In this document: piece by piece, positions 21,865 to 32,935 of the stretch
Numbering within the stretch: position 1 is the stretch's first letter
How the letters are laid out: each line of letters starts with the position of its first letter
DNA from: Cristatella mucedo
Lineage: Eukaryota > Bryozoa > Phylactolaemata > Cristatellidae
DNA: 64,000 nucleotides
Assembly: GCA_009760855.2 (NCBI GenBank)
Contig: WPIO01000096.1
Span: forward strand, 781,001 to 845,000
Direction of reading: 5' to 3'
Translations under genes and position numbers: made by a program
The notes under the pieces: model-generated
What the model was told of the DNA's origin: nothing
Database searches by the model: none
What the model saw: the letters and a program-made list of their open reading frames with translations, nothing else

Positions 21865-22541
21865 GACCGCTGCCGTCTTCGTCATTTTGTTCGTCAACTC
21901 GCTGACGGCTGCTTTGCGTAAGCTCCGGGCGCCGCCGACCTGAATCTCGCCGAATCCCGCGCCGCCTCCGCCATCGCATCTGAAGCTTTTTTCCGCGACG
22001 GCTCCGGCTTGATGCGCGCATGTCCTCTCTGTAATCGAGCAGAGAAATCTCGAAATCTCTCGTTCGCAGGTTCGGAGCGACGGATCCAGCGCTTCGACGC
22101 GCATCCCAGCGACGGCAGCGGAGCGTTTCAACTGCCTCGCGGTATGACTCCGGCCACTCTGCAGGACCGCCTGGCTCAATGTTGCCGCGATTGCGTCGCC
22201 GCAGGCCTGCATGGATGTTCGTCGCTTCGGTATTTGGCAAATGTCGGACGGTGCAGTACGGCCCCACGAGTCGGCGCATCGACGTCTGCGGATGATGAGC
22301 TTTTCGTATTTGTAAAGACAGGTAGGTAAAGCGGCTGTCCTCGTCAACGTTTGAAATGTCATGCCTTTCGCTCAGGATGCCGGTGGACAATAGCTTCCGG
22401 AAGTTTGTGTCTGGACATCCGGACTTCATTGGCAAGCAGACGCATCCGGCGCCGCGAAGCACCAATCGCGCTGCGTTCTCCATTCACTACTTGACTGGAC
22501 CCGGACCAGTTAGCGCCACGTTTATTTTTACATACGCATGA
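21857..22541 (+). CDS. Small secreted Cys-containing protein, possibly PAN/apple-like; three exons
   Basis: Proposed exons are 21,857-21,917, 22,070-22,325 and 22,376-22,541 (483 nt, 160 aa). Exon 1 encodes a clean signal peptide (MPLTAAVFVILFVNSLTAAL) and ends at GTAAGC in phase 1. Exon 2 starts after TCGTTCGCAG and carries the pattern CCRDCVAAGLHGCSSLRYL followed by GRCS, which resembles the helix-and-Cys core of PAN/apple modules; this assignment is tentative. Exon 2 has two donors four bases apart, GTAGGT (22,322, phase 1) and GTAAAG (22,326, phase 2). The second joins in frame to exon 3, which ends FSIHYLTGPGPVSATFIFTYA and stop. Introns are only 152 and 50 bases. The product should be extracellular. 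The other strand is also open here, but lacks a signal peptide or splice logic. Confidence 0.55.
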
Positions 22542-23069
22542 TCCTGGCGATGCTAGTAATATTAGCAGTTGAACAAAATCTGCACCGAGAGAGATACTTT
22601 GTGACGTCAAACTCTGGCCGCATTCTGCCACAGCTTGAAAGTGTCTTCTCAGCGAAGGCGTCGTGCGTTGAGGGCCAGTTCTTTTTAGAACCAGAATGAT
22701 TGAGTTTGCGGCTGGAAGTCTCGGAAAGCGCAAAAAACGGGCGAAATGGCGCTGACTACAATGGCGCTGACGGTGAATAGGGGCGTGGTCAGGATGCTCA
22801 GGCGTCGTCAGGGGGTCACGTGGTCAGGGTGCACGGGCGTCGCGGGTGTCACGTGAGCACTAAAGAAAAACATCGCTCTTCTCCTCATTCGCGATTTGGA
22901 CAGTTTTGCCATCCACGGGTTCGCAAAAGGCATTTAGACGAGATGTAGACAGTGACGAAAGGGAAGGTATGCTGCATCTTTCTGAATGACGTCAAATAAG
23001 GAGATGGAGTGAGTCAGTCGATGGCGAGCTCCGCGTTTCAGAGGCCTGACGTGACTGAAGGCACGGTCT

Positions 23070-23260
23070 TAAAATAAATAATAAATAAATCCTAGCTGAT
23101 TAAACAGCCTCTTTTTGTATAGCGACAGAAGAGCCTTTTATGGCTATCACCACCGCTTGCAGTGGCGATAAAGAATCGCCCACCGCAGGAATCGAACCCA
23201 CGACCTCGGGACCGAGGTCGTGAAAGCAACCGCCTTACCTAGTGTGCCATCGGGGCTCAG
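23070..23260 (-). mobile_element. tRNA-derived SINE, family a
   Basis: Reverse-strand copy with a tRNA-like head. The complement of GGTTCGATTCCTGC is a good pol III box B, and the arms CACGACCTCGG and CCGAGGTCGTG form a stem. The tail complements AGGCTGTTTAATCAGC. It is absent from the matching place in copy A (about 490-500), so the insertion followed the duplication. It ends in an AATAAATAA-type tract. Confidence 0.8.
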
Positions 23261-23987
23261 TTATACAATAAGGTGTGCACTCGATCGGCGTCAGAAGAAC
23301 GGCCGGTAAAGGAGGATGGAGGGGATGTGGGTCGGACAAAAAACTATCTCCAATATTTAGGCCTGAGCCAGAGAGCAGTGGTTATACAAAGCGTCTGTGA
23401 TGTTTACGATGGAGAAGCCTGCCTTTCGCTTTTTACACCGACCGCAAGCGTCTTCTTTCGCAGCTAAGTAGACACGTAGAAGGGCTGAGGTACCAAAGTC
23501 TAGCCGGGTTGTGACGAGTGCATGGACCTCAATCCTTATGTTAAAGAGCCCGAATTTTTACCATTTTACGTAGGCGAAAATAGACAGAGTCGACCTTGAA
23601 CTTGAAGCTCGACGACCTTGGAGCTGAGCTCCTCGCTCGCGGATGGAGAATTCATTTCGGAAAAAAGGAAAGAATGCCCAGATCACGTGCATGCACGCGG
23701 AGCTGCGTATGGTAGGAATAAGCTAGTAGTGATTGGTGATTCGGATTTTGACGATGCCGACAATGAGCCGTCGAGGCGATTCGCAGGCTTTAGTGTTTCT
23801 GGGTGACGCTGGCACTTGGCATCAAATATCGGAGCATCAAACTCAAATTACTTATCAAATTACTGCACGCGTCGTCGCCGCCATCGATCGTCGAACAGCT
23901 GACGACAGGCAAATGCAGAAGTGCATGCAACATCAAAATCTGCACCGAAACCGACGCCGCCAATAGATGATATAGCGACCATAAAAC

Positions 23988-24045
23988 TGGCTTGGTCCAG
24001 CGGTTTAGGTGCTCGCTTCCACCGAGGTCGCCGGCTCGAGCCTTA
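23988..24045 (+). mobile_element. Partial SINE, family b
   Basis: The head only: CTTGGTCCAGCGGTTTAGGTGCTCGC and CCGGCTCGAGCC, followed directly by an AT-rich microsatellite. Confidence 0.6.
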
Positions 24046-24127
24046 TATATATATATATAAATATATATATATATTATTATATATATATATATATATATAA
24101 ATATATAAATATATATTTATATATAAA
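24044..24127. repeat. AT-rich microsatellite
   Basis: Imperfect (TA)n with AAATATAT interruptions follows the truncated SINE. It has no counterpart in copy A at 1,180-1,200. Confidence 0.9.
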
Positions 24128-24181
24128 GTGATTAAATAGCGATTATAATAGCTATTGCATAGGTATTATAGAGCGAGCGAT

Positions 24182-24425
24182 TGCATTCAGAGACAACGCT
24201 TGTGCGGCTGACCACAGGCATTCGCATATCTATTTCTCGTGCGTGCGTCACTTCCCCCCAGTAACTCGATGAAGCCACAAAGACATTCGGGTGTCACCCT
24301 GAAGAGCTGTCAGCAGCTCACGCGGTGAACACTGCTGTATTTGTGCATACGGCTGTTGACAGACCGTTTCGTTCAACGCAACGACTAAAAAGTGAGAACC
24401 CTGAGTCGTGGAGGCAGTCAATGAG
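24182..24425 (-). mobile_element. LINE 3' tail, copy B counterpart of 1,262-1,500
   Basis: It shares GTAACTCGATGAAGCCAC and nearly all of the following 170 bases with copy A. The shared position shows the insertion predates the segmental duplication. Confidence 0.5.
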
Positions 24426-24707
24426 GTCGCACATATTTCGTATCATTGAACCCGTGGAAAATGTATGGTACATTTAGCGAACGGAAGGAAGATATCGCCA
24501 TGTCTTGAGTAAGTGATAGAGTGGGTTGGATTAAAGGCCAGGACCCATCAGGAAAAGCCTTTGCCCCCATATTCCGTACATGAAGGAAATGCACGCGGTC
24601 GATGCATTTTCGCCAACGAGAATCCGATGGCATGAGGAGGCTGAAAATGATAAGCTCTGTATGATGGAGTTGTACCAGGATTGCTATTGCATAGCCATAA
24701 AACTGTA

Positions 24708-24736
24708 CCAGGATCGCTATGGAATAGCGATCCTGG
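24708..24736. repeat. 13-bp perfect inverted repeat with 3-base loop
   Basis: CCAGGATCGCTAT, loop GGA, then ATAGCGATCCTGG. Copy A at 1,755-1,800 has different sequence with direct ATTTCCAGG repeats, so the hairpin arose or was lost after duplication. Confidence 0.95.
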
Positions 24737-25430
24737 CACAGATGTTCCCTTCTGTACTATGTAAAGGGTTATTCCACCAGACGGTGCCAACGTGATCTTG
24801 GTAACTTATTCACTTCATATGGTAGACGAGTAAAATCTAGATAACAGTAAGATATATTATTTCGTCACCGTCGCCCTGTAGCAGTAACACTTCTCCCCTC
24901 GCTCTGCCTCTTACAGGAGCTGTGCTGAATCCAGTATATGTTCGAAAGTACGTGTACGCACGTCTTGGTTGGTTTTCTCTCGACATTACTTATTTTACTT
25001 ACACCTTTCTGCACGCCATTATCCACTTACTTTCATTGTTTCAATGCTTTCGCTTTTAAATTTGATTGAACCACGATTGATGGTAGCGACCTTGATGGTA
25101 ACGACATCGATGGCTTCGAAGCTGCGAATTATCTGCGAATTCGCATCCGAAGGGATCATTATATTATTATAATAAATACGCACAATCACCTATCGCGCGC
25201 GATATATTTGGTTTCAGAATTGAGGCATCATCCGGTAGGTAATACACTAACTGCCTTCCAGCTGCTTTTACATGCCATCGAACCACTGAGCTACCTTCTT
25301 ATTTAAAGAGAAGTAAATAGTTTTCTAAATTAAAACGGACGGATACTGATTGCTCCACAGCCACGAGTTTCCTTCGGTCCGGCTGTACAGGATGAAAATA
25401 GCTCACCGAGCATTGTTCGCTGTTTTGCAG

Positions 25431-25676
25431 TCGTATCGCCCAGCTCAGCGACGAGCACCAAGAAAGGCACGACGTCTGCTTTTACGGATACCCCGGCGAC
25501 GAGTCTTCATCAATCAGCCAGTGCCAGCAGCGTCAGCTGGAAAGCAGCTAACGATAATTCAACGAATACTTCCGCCGCGAGTCATTCTCTATCGCATAAT
25601 ACCGCGAGCACCTTGGCGAATGCAGGCGCGGACGAGTCAACGACCTTCACCTCAAGTTCATATCAATCAGCTACTA
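25431..25676 (+). CDS. Ser/Thr-rich mucin-like exon B1
   Basis: The 246-nt exon has a GTTTTGCAG acceptor and a CTA|GTAAGT donor, phase 1 on both sides. The frame is open and Ser/Thr/Ala/Asn-rich (SSATSTKKGTTSAFTDTP, then NSTNTSAASHSLS). It is the first recognisable exon of the copy B tectonin gene. I could not find the signal-peptide exon with certainty. The secreted-protein exons at 21,857-22,321 end in the compatible phase and lie upstream on the same strand. N-S-T sequons and abundant Ser/Thr suggest glycosylation. Confidence 0.6.
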
Positions 25677-25749
25677 GTAAGTATCGATACTAGTACTAGT
25701 AAGTACCAATAGTTGCTATCAGCTGCTAGTGACACCAACGCTATTTCAG

Positions 25750-25817
25750 GTACTGAGGACTCAATTAATTCCACTGGAACGAGTTTGTCTACATCGGCCA
25801 GCAGCAGCACCGTCATT

Positions 25818-25856
<39 letters not shown>

Positions 25857-25950
25857 GGTGGTGGCATTAGTGGATCGTCCGAGGAAGCAACGACACTTGC
25901 ATCGAGCTACTTTCAATTTTCTACTGCTGGAAGTGGTAAAGTGTCTGCAG
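25750..25950 (+). CDS. Ser-rich exon B2 with a 12-residue polyserine run
   Basis: The 201-nt exon (67 codons), phase 1-1, lies between CTATTTCAG and a CTGCAG|GTACTC donor. It begins GTEDSINSTGTSL, contains an AGC run encoding 12 Ser, then DGGGISGSSEEATT and SSYFQFSTAGSGKVSA. A paralogous exon lies at 27,953 and a damaged one at 2,769. Spliced to B1, the junction codon becomes Ser. The repeat length differs between the two copy B exons (12 versus 20 Ser), as expected from slippage. Confidence 0.6.
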
Positions 25951-26629
25951 GTACTCTACTCGTACGCGTAATTTTAATTTTGCGCATCGGCAGCATTTTG
26001 AAAAGAAAATTCAGCTTGTAACTTTAATTAAGAAGGCTATCTAAATGCAACAGTTAAGCATGCTATTTCCACTAAGGACCAACTTCATAGGATTCTAATA
26101 GCAAGAGAAATCACTGAGACAGCAGCTATGATAATCAAGGTCTAAAGCCTAGTTTAGTTTTAGATAACGCAATTTATGTCCAGGAGTTTACTTGGACCTT
26201 GGCGGATCCGTAGCTCATTGTTGTATTTTAATGAAAGACAGCCAGCAAATAACTTTCAGCAACTTTATTTTAGAGTAAGCCGTCTCTATGTCAAAAAAAA
26301 TTGTGCTTACGCTCTGCTACGCGTAAGAAAACTCACTGCCGTTCGTAATCAGGAACTCGAACGCGCATCTTAGATGCGAGCCTTGAGCAACTTTTCTTCG
26401 ATTGGCGTTTTCGTAACGGTCACTGTTATCTAATCAATACAAGTCACCTAAAAATTGAGGCTGCCATATTTACTATTGACTTCCTCCCCGTGCTAGAGAG
26501 CGAGCTTGGGCGACTCCAAAACGCGCTGCGGACCTTCGCTACATCCTTACCTTATATACTGCAGTATTAATGCCAATAACCCGAAGGGGGCTACGAGCAT
26601 TCATACTTAGCATGTTTACCTAGAGTACG

Positions 26630-26692
26630 ATTATTATTATTATTACTTACTACTATTACTACTATTATTATTATTATTACTATTATTTACCC
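26630..26692. repeat. Imperfect (ATT)n microsatellite
   Basis: ATT and ACT triplets (GATTATTATTATTATTACTT, then TACTATTACTACTATTATTA) in an otherwise unremarkable intron. Confidence 0.85.
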
Positions 26693-26807
26693 AGAGTACA
26701 TAGAGTTACTATTCTGGCACAGTACAAACCGCTAGCCCTGGTCCTGTGTCATTGCTTACTTTTGGATGCTGGCATGTGCATGATCCTTGCGCGCTTATGC
26801 ATACCTG

Positions 26808-26960
26808 TCTGGTTTGGGGGCCCCATTGGTCTAAGATGCTCACTCTGACCAAGGTCAAGGTGAATGTATTCGACGACTGAGGTCATGAGAACGAGCCCCA
26901 AGGCGCACGTAAAGCGCCTTCGTGGTGATTACGTTCTCTTACGGTGCTATAGAAATGAGC
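26808..26960 (+). mobile_element. Decayed SINE, family b
   Basis: CTGGTTTGGGGGCCCCATTGG, CTCTGACCAAGGTCAAGG and the tail TACGTTCTCTTACGGTGCTATAG follow the family b layout with many changes. Confidence 0.55.
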
Positions 26961-27952
26961 AATAGTTTAGTCATTTTTATGTATGCATAGCAAACCCTGT
27001 AAATGCCATACAACTTTGGCTATTGATTCTTTTTAGAGTTTTAAAATCCCAGGTTAAAAATTTTACTTACTATTTACTTACTGTTACTATTATTAACTCT
27101 TTCCAGAACGACATAATAATAACAATAATAGTAATAGTAATAATAATAACAGTAATACACTTGATAAAGAACCCTAAGATAACTCAATCTCTCTTTTGGT
27201 CCTATGCTTTCGCTTCGAAGGAAGAACGATCAAACTGCCATCGCGGCTTTCCCTGTATTGAAGACATTTAAAAAGAAGCTTAAAGTGCACCGGTTTCCAT
27301 CTCACTTCATTTGCTCAGTCCATTTTAATAATCCTTTCGGTGCTGATTTCTGTTCGGCTGGTTTGCCAACCGATTGCCGTGCTTTCTGTCGATCGTCTTT
27401 AATGTGTCGAAGCATTTGCATTGAATGGATTAAAATAGAAACAAGCTAAGATTTTGGACAGCGTCAAAAGCAAGCCAACACAGTGGCTGAATCTATTGTC
27501 TGCAAGAAGACTTTCTTTAATTCAGCTAACATCGGCTCTACGGCTGCCCCTCTGACGACGGCCAGGTGCTGATTTCTTTTTGTCCACACCAAGCCAGCAT
27601 TGTGAAAAAGCATCGTCCATTACCCAAGCAGCGGCTTGGGCCGCTTTGTCTGCAATCGTTTCTTTGAAGATCGAATACTGCCTCAAGATGAACTACTAGA
27701 GATTGCTTTCATGTCTACAATCGGTGGGAAATACTTCGCATCTGAGGTTTACTGTTTGTTAACAGGTTACAGTTTTTTACAGTGAAGGCCCTCTCGCTGT
27801 AGCCTTCAGCTTAGTTTAGTCAGTGTCGGGTCACCTTTACTAGCTAATTCAGTCTCTGGTCCTGTACACAGTTATCGCAGATAAGGGCTATAAGTTTGAG
27901 TCTCCAATTACCCACTATCTATCAGCTACAAGTGACACCAACGCTATTTCAG

Positions 27953-28020
27953 GTACTGAGGACTCAATTAATTCCACTGGAAAGAGTTTGTCTACATCGG
28001 CCAGCAGCAGCACCGTCACT

Positions 28021-28083
<63 letters not shown>

Positions 28084-28177
28084 GGTGGTGGCATTAGTGG
28101 ATCGTCCGAGGAACCAACGACACTTGTATCGAGCTACTTTCAATTTTCTACTGCTGGAAGTGGTAAAGTGTCTGCAG
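27953..28177 (+). CDS. Duplicated Ser-rich exon B2' with a 20-residue polyserine run
   Basis: This is the same exon as 25,750-25,950 with its flanks (starting about 27,926 at AGTGACACCAACGC) copied about 2.2 kb downstream. It is 225 nt, phase 1-1, with intact acceptor and a CTGCAG|GTACTC donor. The extra 24 bases are eight more AGC codons. There are few other substitutions (K for T in GKSLS, P for A in EEPTT), so the duplication is recent. A LINE fragment sits 20 bases after the donor. Confidence 0.6.
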
Positions 28178-28197
28178 GTACTCTACTTGTCAGTCTC

Positions 28198-28592
28198 AGC
28201 CTGTTCGCGCCCTCAGGTCCTGTGTGGACAATAAATTAGCTGTCCCATTCCTCCGCTTAAAGACAGTTGGCGACAGAAGCTTTAGCTCTGCAGGTCCTAG
28301 ACTGTGGAACTCGCTTCCACAATTCTTACGCAACGACATCTACTCTCTTACTGCTCATCCTTTTAAGCAATCCTGAGCTGCTACTTCTATGCTACTCACT
28401 ACCTCAACTGCTCTCCTGACTCTGCTATGTTTCCCACTTTCTCTTTGCTGCGTAAGACGAAGTCTGTTGGCTACCGAATGCGTACCGAAAGCCGCTTAGG
28501 CTGTGAGTGCGCTATACAAAAACTCTCCTGCGTAACACCCACATGGTCTTAATGACTTTGTGGAGTTACTGACGGAGATACATACATACATA
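28198..28592 (+). mobile_element. 5'-truncated LINE insertion with ACAT tail
   Basis: Plus-strand reading has NKLAVPFLRLKT (frameshifted) and FSSAGPRLWNSLPQFLRNDI-like C-terminal sequence, matching the lineage at 7,530-8,840. It continues through a 3' untranslated part (CTGTGAGTGCGCTATAC) to a terminal TACATACATACATA tract. Comparison with 25,951-25,985 shows it interrupts the flank of exon B2' (TACTCTACTYGT and then GCGTAATTTTAATTTTGCGC). Confidence 0.8.
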
Positions 28593-29377
28593 CATATGCG
28601 TAATTTTAATTTTGCGCATCGGCAGTATTTTGAATAACAAATTCAACTTGGAGCGTAAATTAAGAAGGCTATCCGAATGCAACAGTTAGGCATGCTATTT
28701 CCACTAAGGACCGACTTCATAGGATTCTAATTGCAAGAGGGGAGAACGCGATGACTACCATCGCGTTCCCCCCTCTGCTTGCTTTCTCAAAGACGGAGCA
28801 GCTGAATCATGCCGAATTCGGCTGCAGCTTGGAGTGCTAAAACTTCCTTCATGCGTGGATATTCCCTAAGAGTCAAAATTCTCGATACGCGATTGCGTGC
28901 TGAAATTTTGCACCCATATCACTTTCCAGTTGACCTTTTTCAAGCCAATTTAAAGTGATCTGAAAAATATGTCAGTCTCTAGCGGCGCAATACCAATATG
29001 GCATTGTTATTTTCCTTTATCGAAGTAGCGCTCTTTGCAAGTCGCGAGAGTTTTGTTTGCAGCCCGGATGTTGAATTAAATATGGTAACCGCTAGCAGTT
29101 GCCGGCGTGGCAGCTCGAGCCAGCAATAAATTCACCAGTTTCTTCAGCCAAGTCAGTTTTTGTGAGCTGGAGTTTACTAGAAATGTGAAGCGTACGGAAA
29201 CCTAATCATCCCTAAATATTGGCATGAAGAAAGTATTAAAAGCCAGAAGAAGCAGCAAAGTAGTTGCAGCTGTCGTTTCGGATGTTTCGAGTGAGCGGTT
29301 AGTCAGTGCCATTTGAGGTCATTTAGCGCTTTCACCTCCGCCCATGCTCCAACCAGCACAGTTTGCGTCCAGAATGC

Positions 29378-29592
<215 letters not shown>

Positions 29593-30899
29593 CTTAGTTT
29601 TACTGATCGTTGGTCTGTCTTTCCCTCTTACTTTGTTGCTATGGTTTTCTCTCAAGTTGTGTTTCTCTCATCTATTTCTCCCTCACATTCTCTGGAATGC
29701 TTCGCTTGCTTCCTTTTTGCACACTCAGCATTTTATTCACTATTGGTGACCTGTCAAAGTTTTCAATTTTTATCTCAACTTGCGAAGGACTCGGAGAAAA
29801 TAGGCGAATGAAGTGCAAATTTTAGTAATTCCACAGCACAGGCTAAGCAGAGAGAGACGGTTATGCAGAAAGAATAAGCATTCGTGTCAAGACTGGAGAC
29901 ACTGAATTGGAAAATTACCGTCTAAAAAATTAGTTTGTGCACAATTGCGTGGTCTTTAAGCTTGCTCAATGATTGGGGTCAAAGACTTGGTAGTGGTCTC
30001 ACCAAAACTTACAGAATCAAAGACGCCTGAAAAGAATATTACGGAGTCGGCAGCAGAAGAGATGTCTCATCGCATCGGTTGTGGAAGTGAGCTCCACAGT
30101 AACTGAGCTTCAGAGCAAAAGCGTTTGCCCCCAAATGGATTAATGGTGAAATAAGTGAGCGGTTAATTTATTTTCAATTGAAGACCACTGAGGTTTGAAG
30201 CTGGTTGAAACTGATTCATAAGTTCAGCTCGGCATTAAGGAAACGAGTTATGGCAGGCCTTGTGAAATAGAGTAAGAATTTTGTTTTTGAAAACCGTTAA
30301 TCAATTTGGAGCCATCGTAGCGTTCCCCGCTCTTTATCTCTCTCGTTCTCTCTTTCTCTCTGTCTCTCTCGCTCTGTCTCTCTCTCTCTCTTTATCTTTC
30401 TCTGATGTTATGGGTCTAAATTATCTGCTCAATAGAGGCGAAATACACAAGAACCGTAAGACTGTGTCTAACTCACAAATGCGCAAAAAAAAGCTCCATT
30501 ATTGGCGTTATAATGGTGGCACATGGATCCACGGATCCTAAGCAGCTCCGGCTAATTGATGAATCGCAAATAAACACCCGGCGACAGTTAAAATAATAGC
30601 ATCCAAATGTGGAGTTTGAGAAAATATACAGTTTCGTAATGCGAGCACATGCACTGCCCAACGTGCGCAGATATTAGCCAGAGCGATTCTCCAAAACGTT
30701 CCGCCGTTTAGCGATCGGCCGAGGATCCTGGGAGGGAATCGCTGTGGCGCTTCCTTCGCACGCGCGGACACTCCGCCATCATTCTGTAGACACGAAAACG
30801 CCCCCGGGGCAGTAGCTCGTGCAAACTCAACCGTGTTCTGGAAAAAGAAAACGTGTCATAATCTGCTTCGTTTTTTGTCGACTAACTTGACGTCTCATT

Positions 30900-31093
30900 C
30901 GATTGAACTTGGATGGCTGGCGCGATAAAGCACGCACGCATTCAGCAATCTGATGCTGACTGTTGTTAAGCGACACACACGTCTAGGGTGCTGCATCCGA
31001 TTGAACTTGGATGGCTGGCGCGATAAAGCACGCACGCATTCAGCAATCTGATGCTGACTGTTGTTAAGCGACACACACGTCTAGGGTGCTGCA
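30900..31093 (+). repeat. 98-bp exact tandem duplication
   Basis: A unit starting CGATTGAACTTGGATGGCTG begins at 30,900 and again at 30,998, ending CTAGGGTGCTGCA. Copy A has one diverged unit (11,225-11,322). The second unit leads into the near-identical block shared with copy A. Confidence 0.95.
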
Positions 31094-31207
31094 AAAGATC
31101 TGCCTTCTCCCTGCTTAGTAGAGCTTTTGCCGGTCCCGCAACTATTGCAAGCTGACTTTAGTTTATTCTCTACGAAAGGCACGTCTTGAAGAACTTTTCA
31201 CATTCAG

Positions 31208-31807
31208 GAACAGGAACAGAGGAAGGGTCAACTGACGCGGTGGCTTCCGATGCGAGTCCGTCGTCAACTTCGAGCTTGACCTCACTTCCTGGCCGCAGTA
31301 CAAGCAACCACCCAGCGACAGCTGACTTGAGTATTGTGACCAAGATTTCGTCGACACCAACACATAGTAATGAAGTGTCGTCGTCCTATGCCTCTGCCGG
31401 TTCGGGCTCAGCTGCGAGCACGACCTCACTTCCTGCGAGCGTCGGAGACACTAGCGTCCAAGCGACAACCGACGCCGGGCCAACTTACGGAGCAGTGTCG
31501 TCGCTTGGTAATAGCAACGCAGCACCGATGTCGTTCAACAGCCAATCGTCAGCGTCGTTCGCCTTCGGACAACCGAACTCGGCCATTAATCAGAGTCTCA
31601 GTGCACATCCGGGCGTGTCCACATCCCCAGAGTCGTCGGCGACGAGCGAGCCGACATCTGCACCAATAGAATTTAATCTGCCTACACAAGCCGCAGCTAG
31701 CGGATCTGGCGACATCCATACCAGTTACGGCACTTCCGGTTCTGGTGCCACGCTGTCTCCGACGAATAGCTTGCTGGCGGCAGCTTCAAATGCAAGCGGC
31801 GCACCAG
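31208..31807 (+). CDS. Long Ser/Thr-rich mucin-like exon B3
   Basis: The 600-nt exon (200 codons), phase 1-1, has a CACATTCAG acceptor and a CACCAG|GTATGG donor. It is Cys-free and rich in Ser/Thr/Ala/Gly, begins GTGTEEGSTDAVASDASP, and includes MSFNSQSSASFAFGQPN. It follows B2/B2' and precedes the tectonin exon B4 in phase, giving a glycine junction codon before LNVKK. Together with B1, B2 and B2' it would give roughly 420 residues of probable O-glycosylated stalk. It differs from A3 by five amino-acid changes (for example S to L and P to S) and one silent change. Confidence 0.6.
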
Positions 31808-32719
31808 GTATGGGGAGTTTCGAATATTTTCTATTTGGAAGTGAACTAGAAATTTCATATTTCACGTCATACTCGATATTAGCAATAATCGCACACGTTA
31901 ATTCGTACTTTTCGGCGTCTTCTCCATTTGCCTACATAGCAACGGGCACTAGATAGATTTTCTTGAATACAGTGTTAATGCGACAGAAGGTTACTTGAGG
32001 TCGTCATAGTGGTTTTTTACGATTCACCGGTTTTATGGTTTTTTACGATTCACCGATATATTTGAATTATGAATCATTTCTTACGATTCTCTCAGGATCC
32101 CCAGATCCTTAGCCGCGTATGAATTGCCACGATCGATGTCCTTTATGTAGCCACGCATATCTTGGTCTTTTGAGGAGTATCATTTTAGGGGAGGTTTCAA
32201 ACTTGGCATTTACGATTGGCCATTGTGACGTCATCCAGCGATGAAGATGGGAGCGACTCGTCTCCAATATCACACTGCCTGCTATATCCGGCTGGCAGCT
32301 CAGTTGAACCGGTTTTGACTACCGACGAATTGCTATAGCCTGCTGATCCAAAAGCCAAAACGCTAGCTCCCGAGTCAGCGAGAGCTCCGGGGCATTGTGG
32401 GTCAAGGTCAAAGCTCCACCCAGAGCGTTATGCCCCGTGGTTAAATAGACCAAGGACACTTTGTACCCTGGTGTTAAAACGGCCAAGGCCACTTTCTATC
32501 CCAGGGTTGCAGCGGCTGGGCTACTTTGAACTCGGGATGCAAAATAGGCTCGGCCAAACGATAGTCCTCCAGGCGAGAATACCCGTCTGAAAGACCGCGG
32601 AGAGCACGATTCTTTTTCAATTCTAACTATTTTAGTTATTGCTGACTTTTAAGTGGTAGTTATCGAAACAGAGAACATTCGCAAACAATTTCCACTCATA
32701 TCCGATAAAAAACTTCCGC

Positions 32720-32935
32720 CCGTATCTAAAAGGCCAAGCATCGTACCACCCGCTTTTCGGAATCCAACAGTTTACCAATACCTCGTACAAACCTCAGATC
32801 CTTTGAAGACCGTGCATTTAGTTCGTATGCTCCCCAAACCCGGAACTCACTCCCGACTTGCGTCACAACATCCCTAACGTGACCACATTAAAAAAATCTT
32901 ACAAATGCACCTATTTGTCGCTAATCCAGTCAGAA
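32720..32935 (+). mobile_element. Short CR1-like LINE C-terminal fragment
   Basis: Plus-strand sequence matches the family from the QAKHRTT block (KRPSIVPPAFRNPTVYQYLV in another frame) to TFKKNLKTHLF, ending at about 32,935. There it abuts a second fragment of the same family in the opposite orientation. Confidence 0.7.

Noticed and set aside
21782-22483. 233-codon minus-strand open frame
   Set aside because: Arg-rich GC-composition artefact opposite the secreted-protein exons, which have a signal peptide and phase-consistent splice sites.
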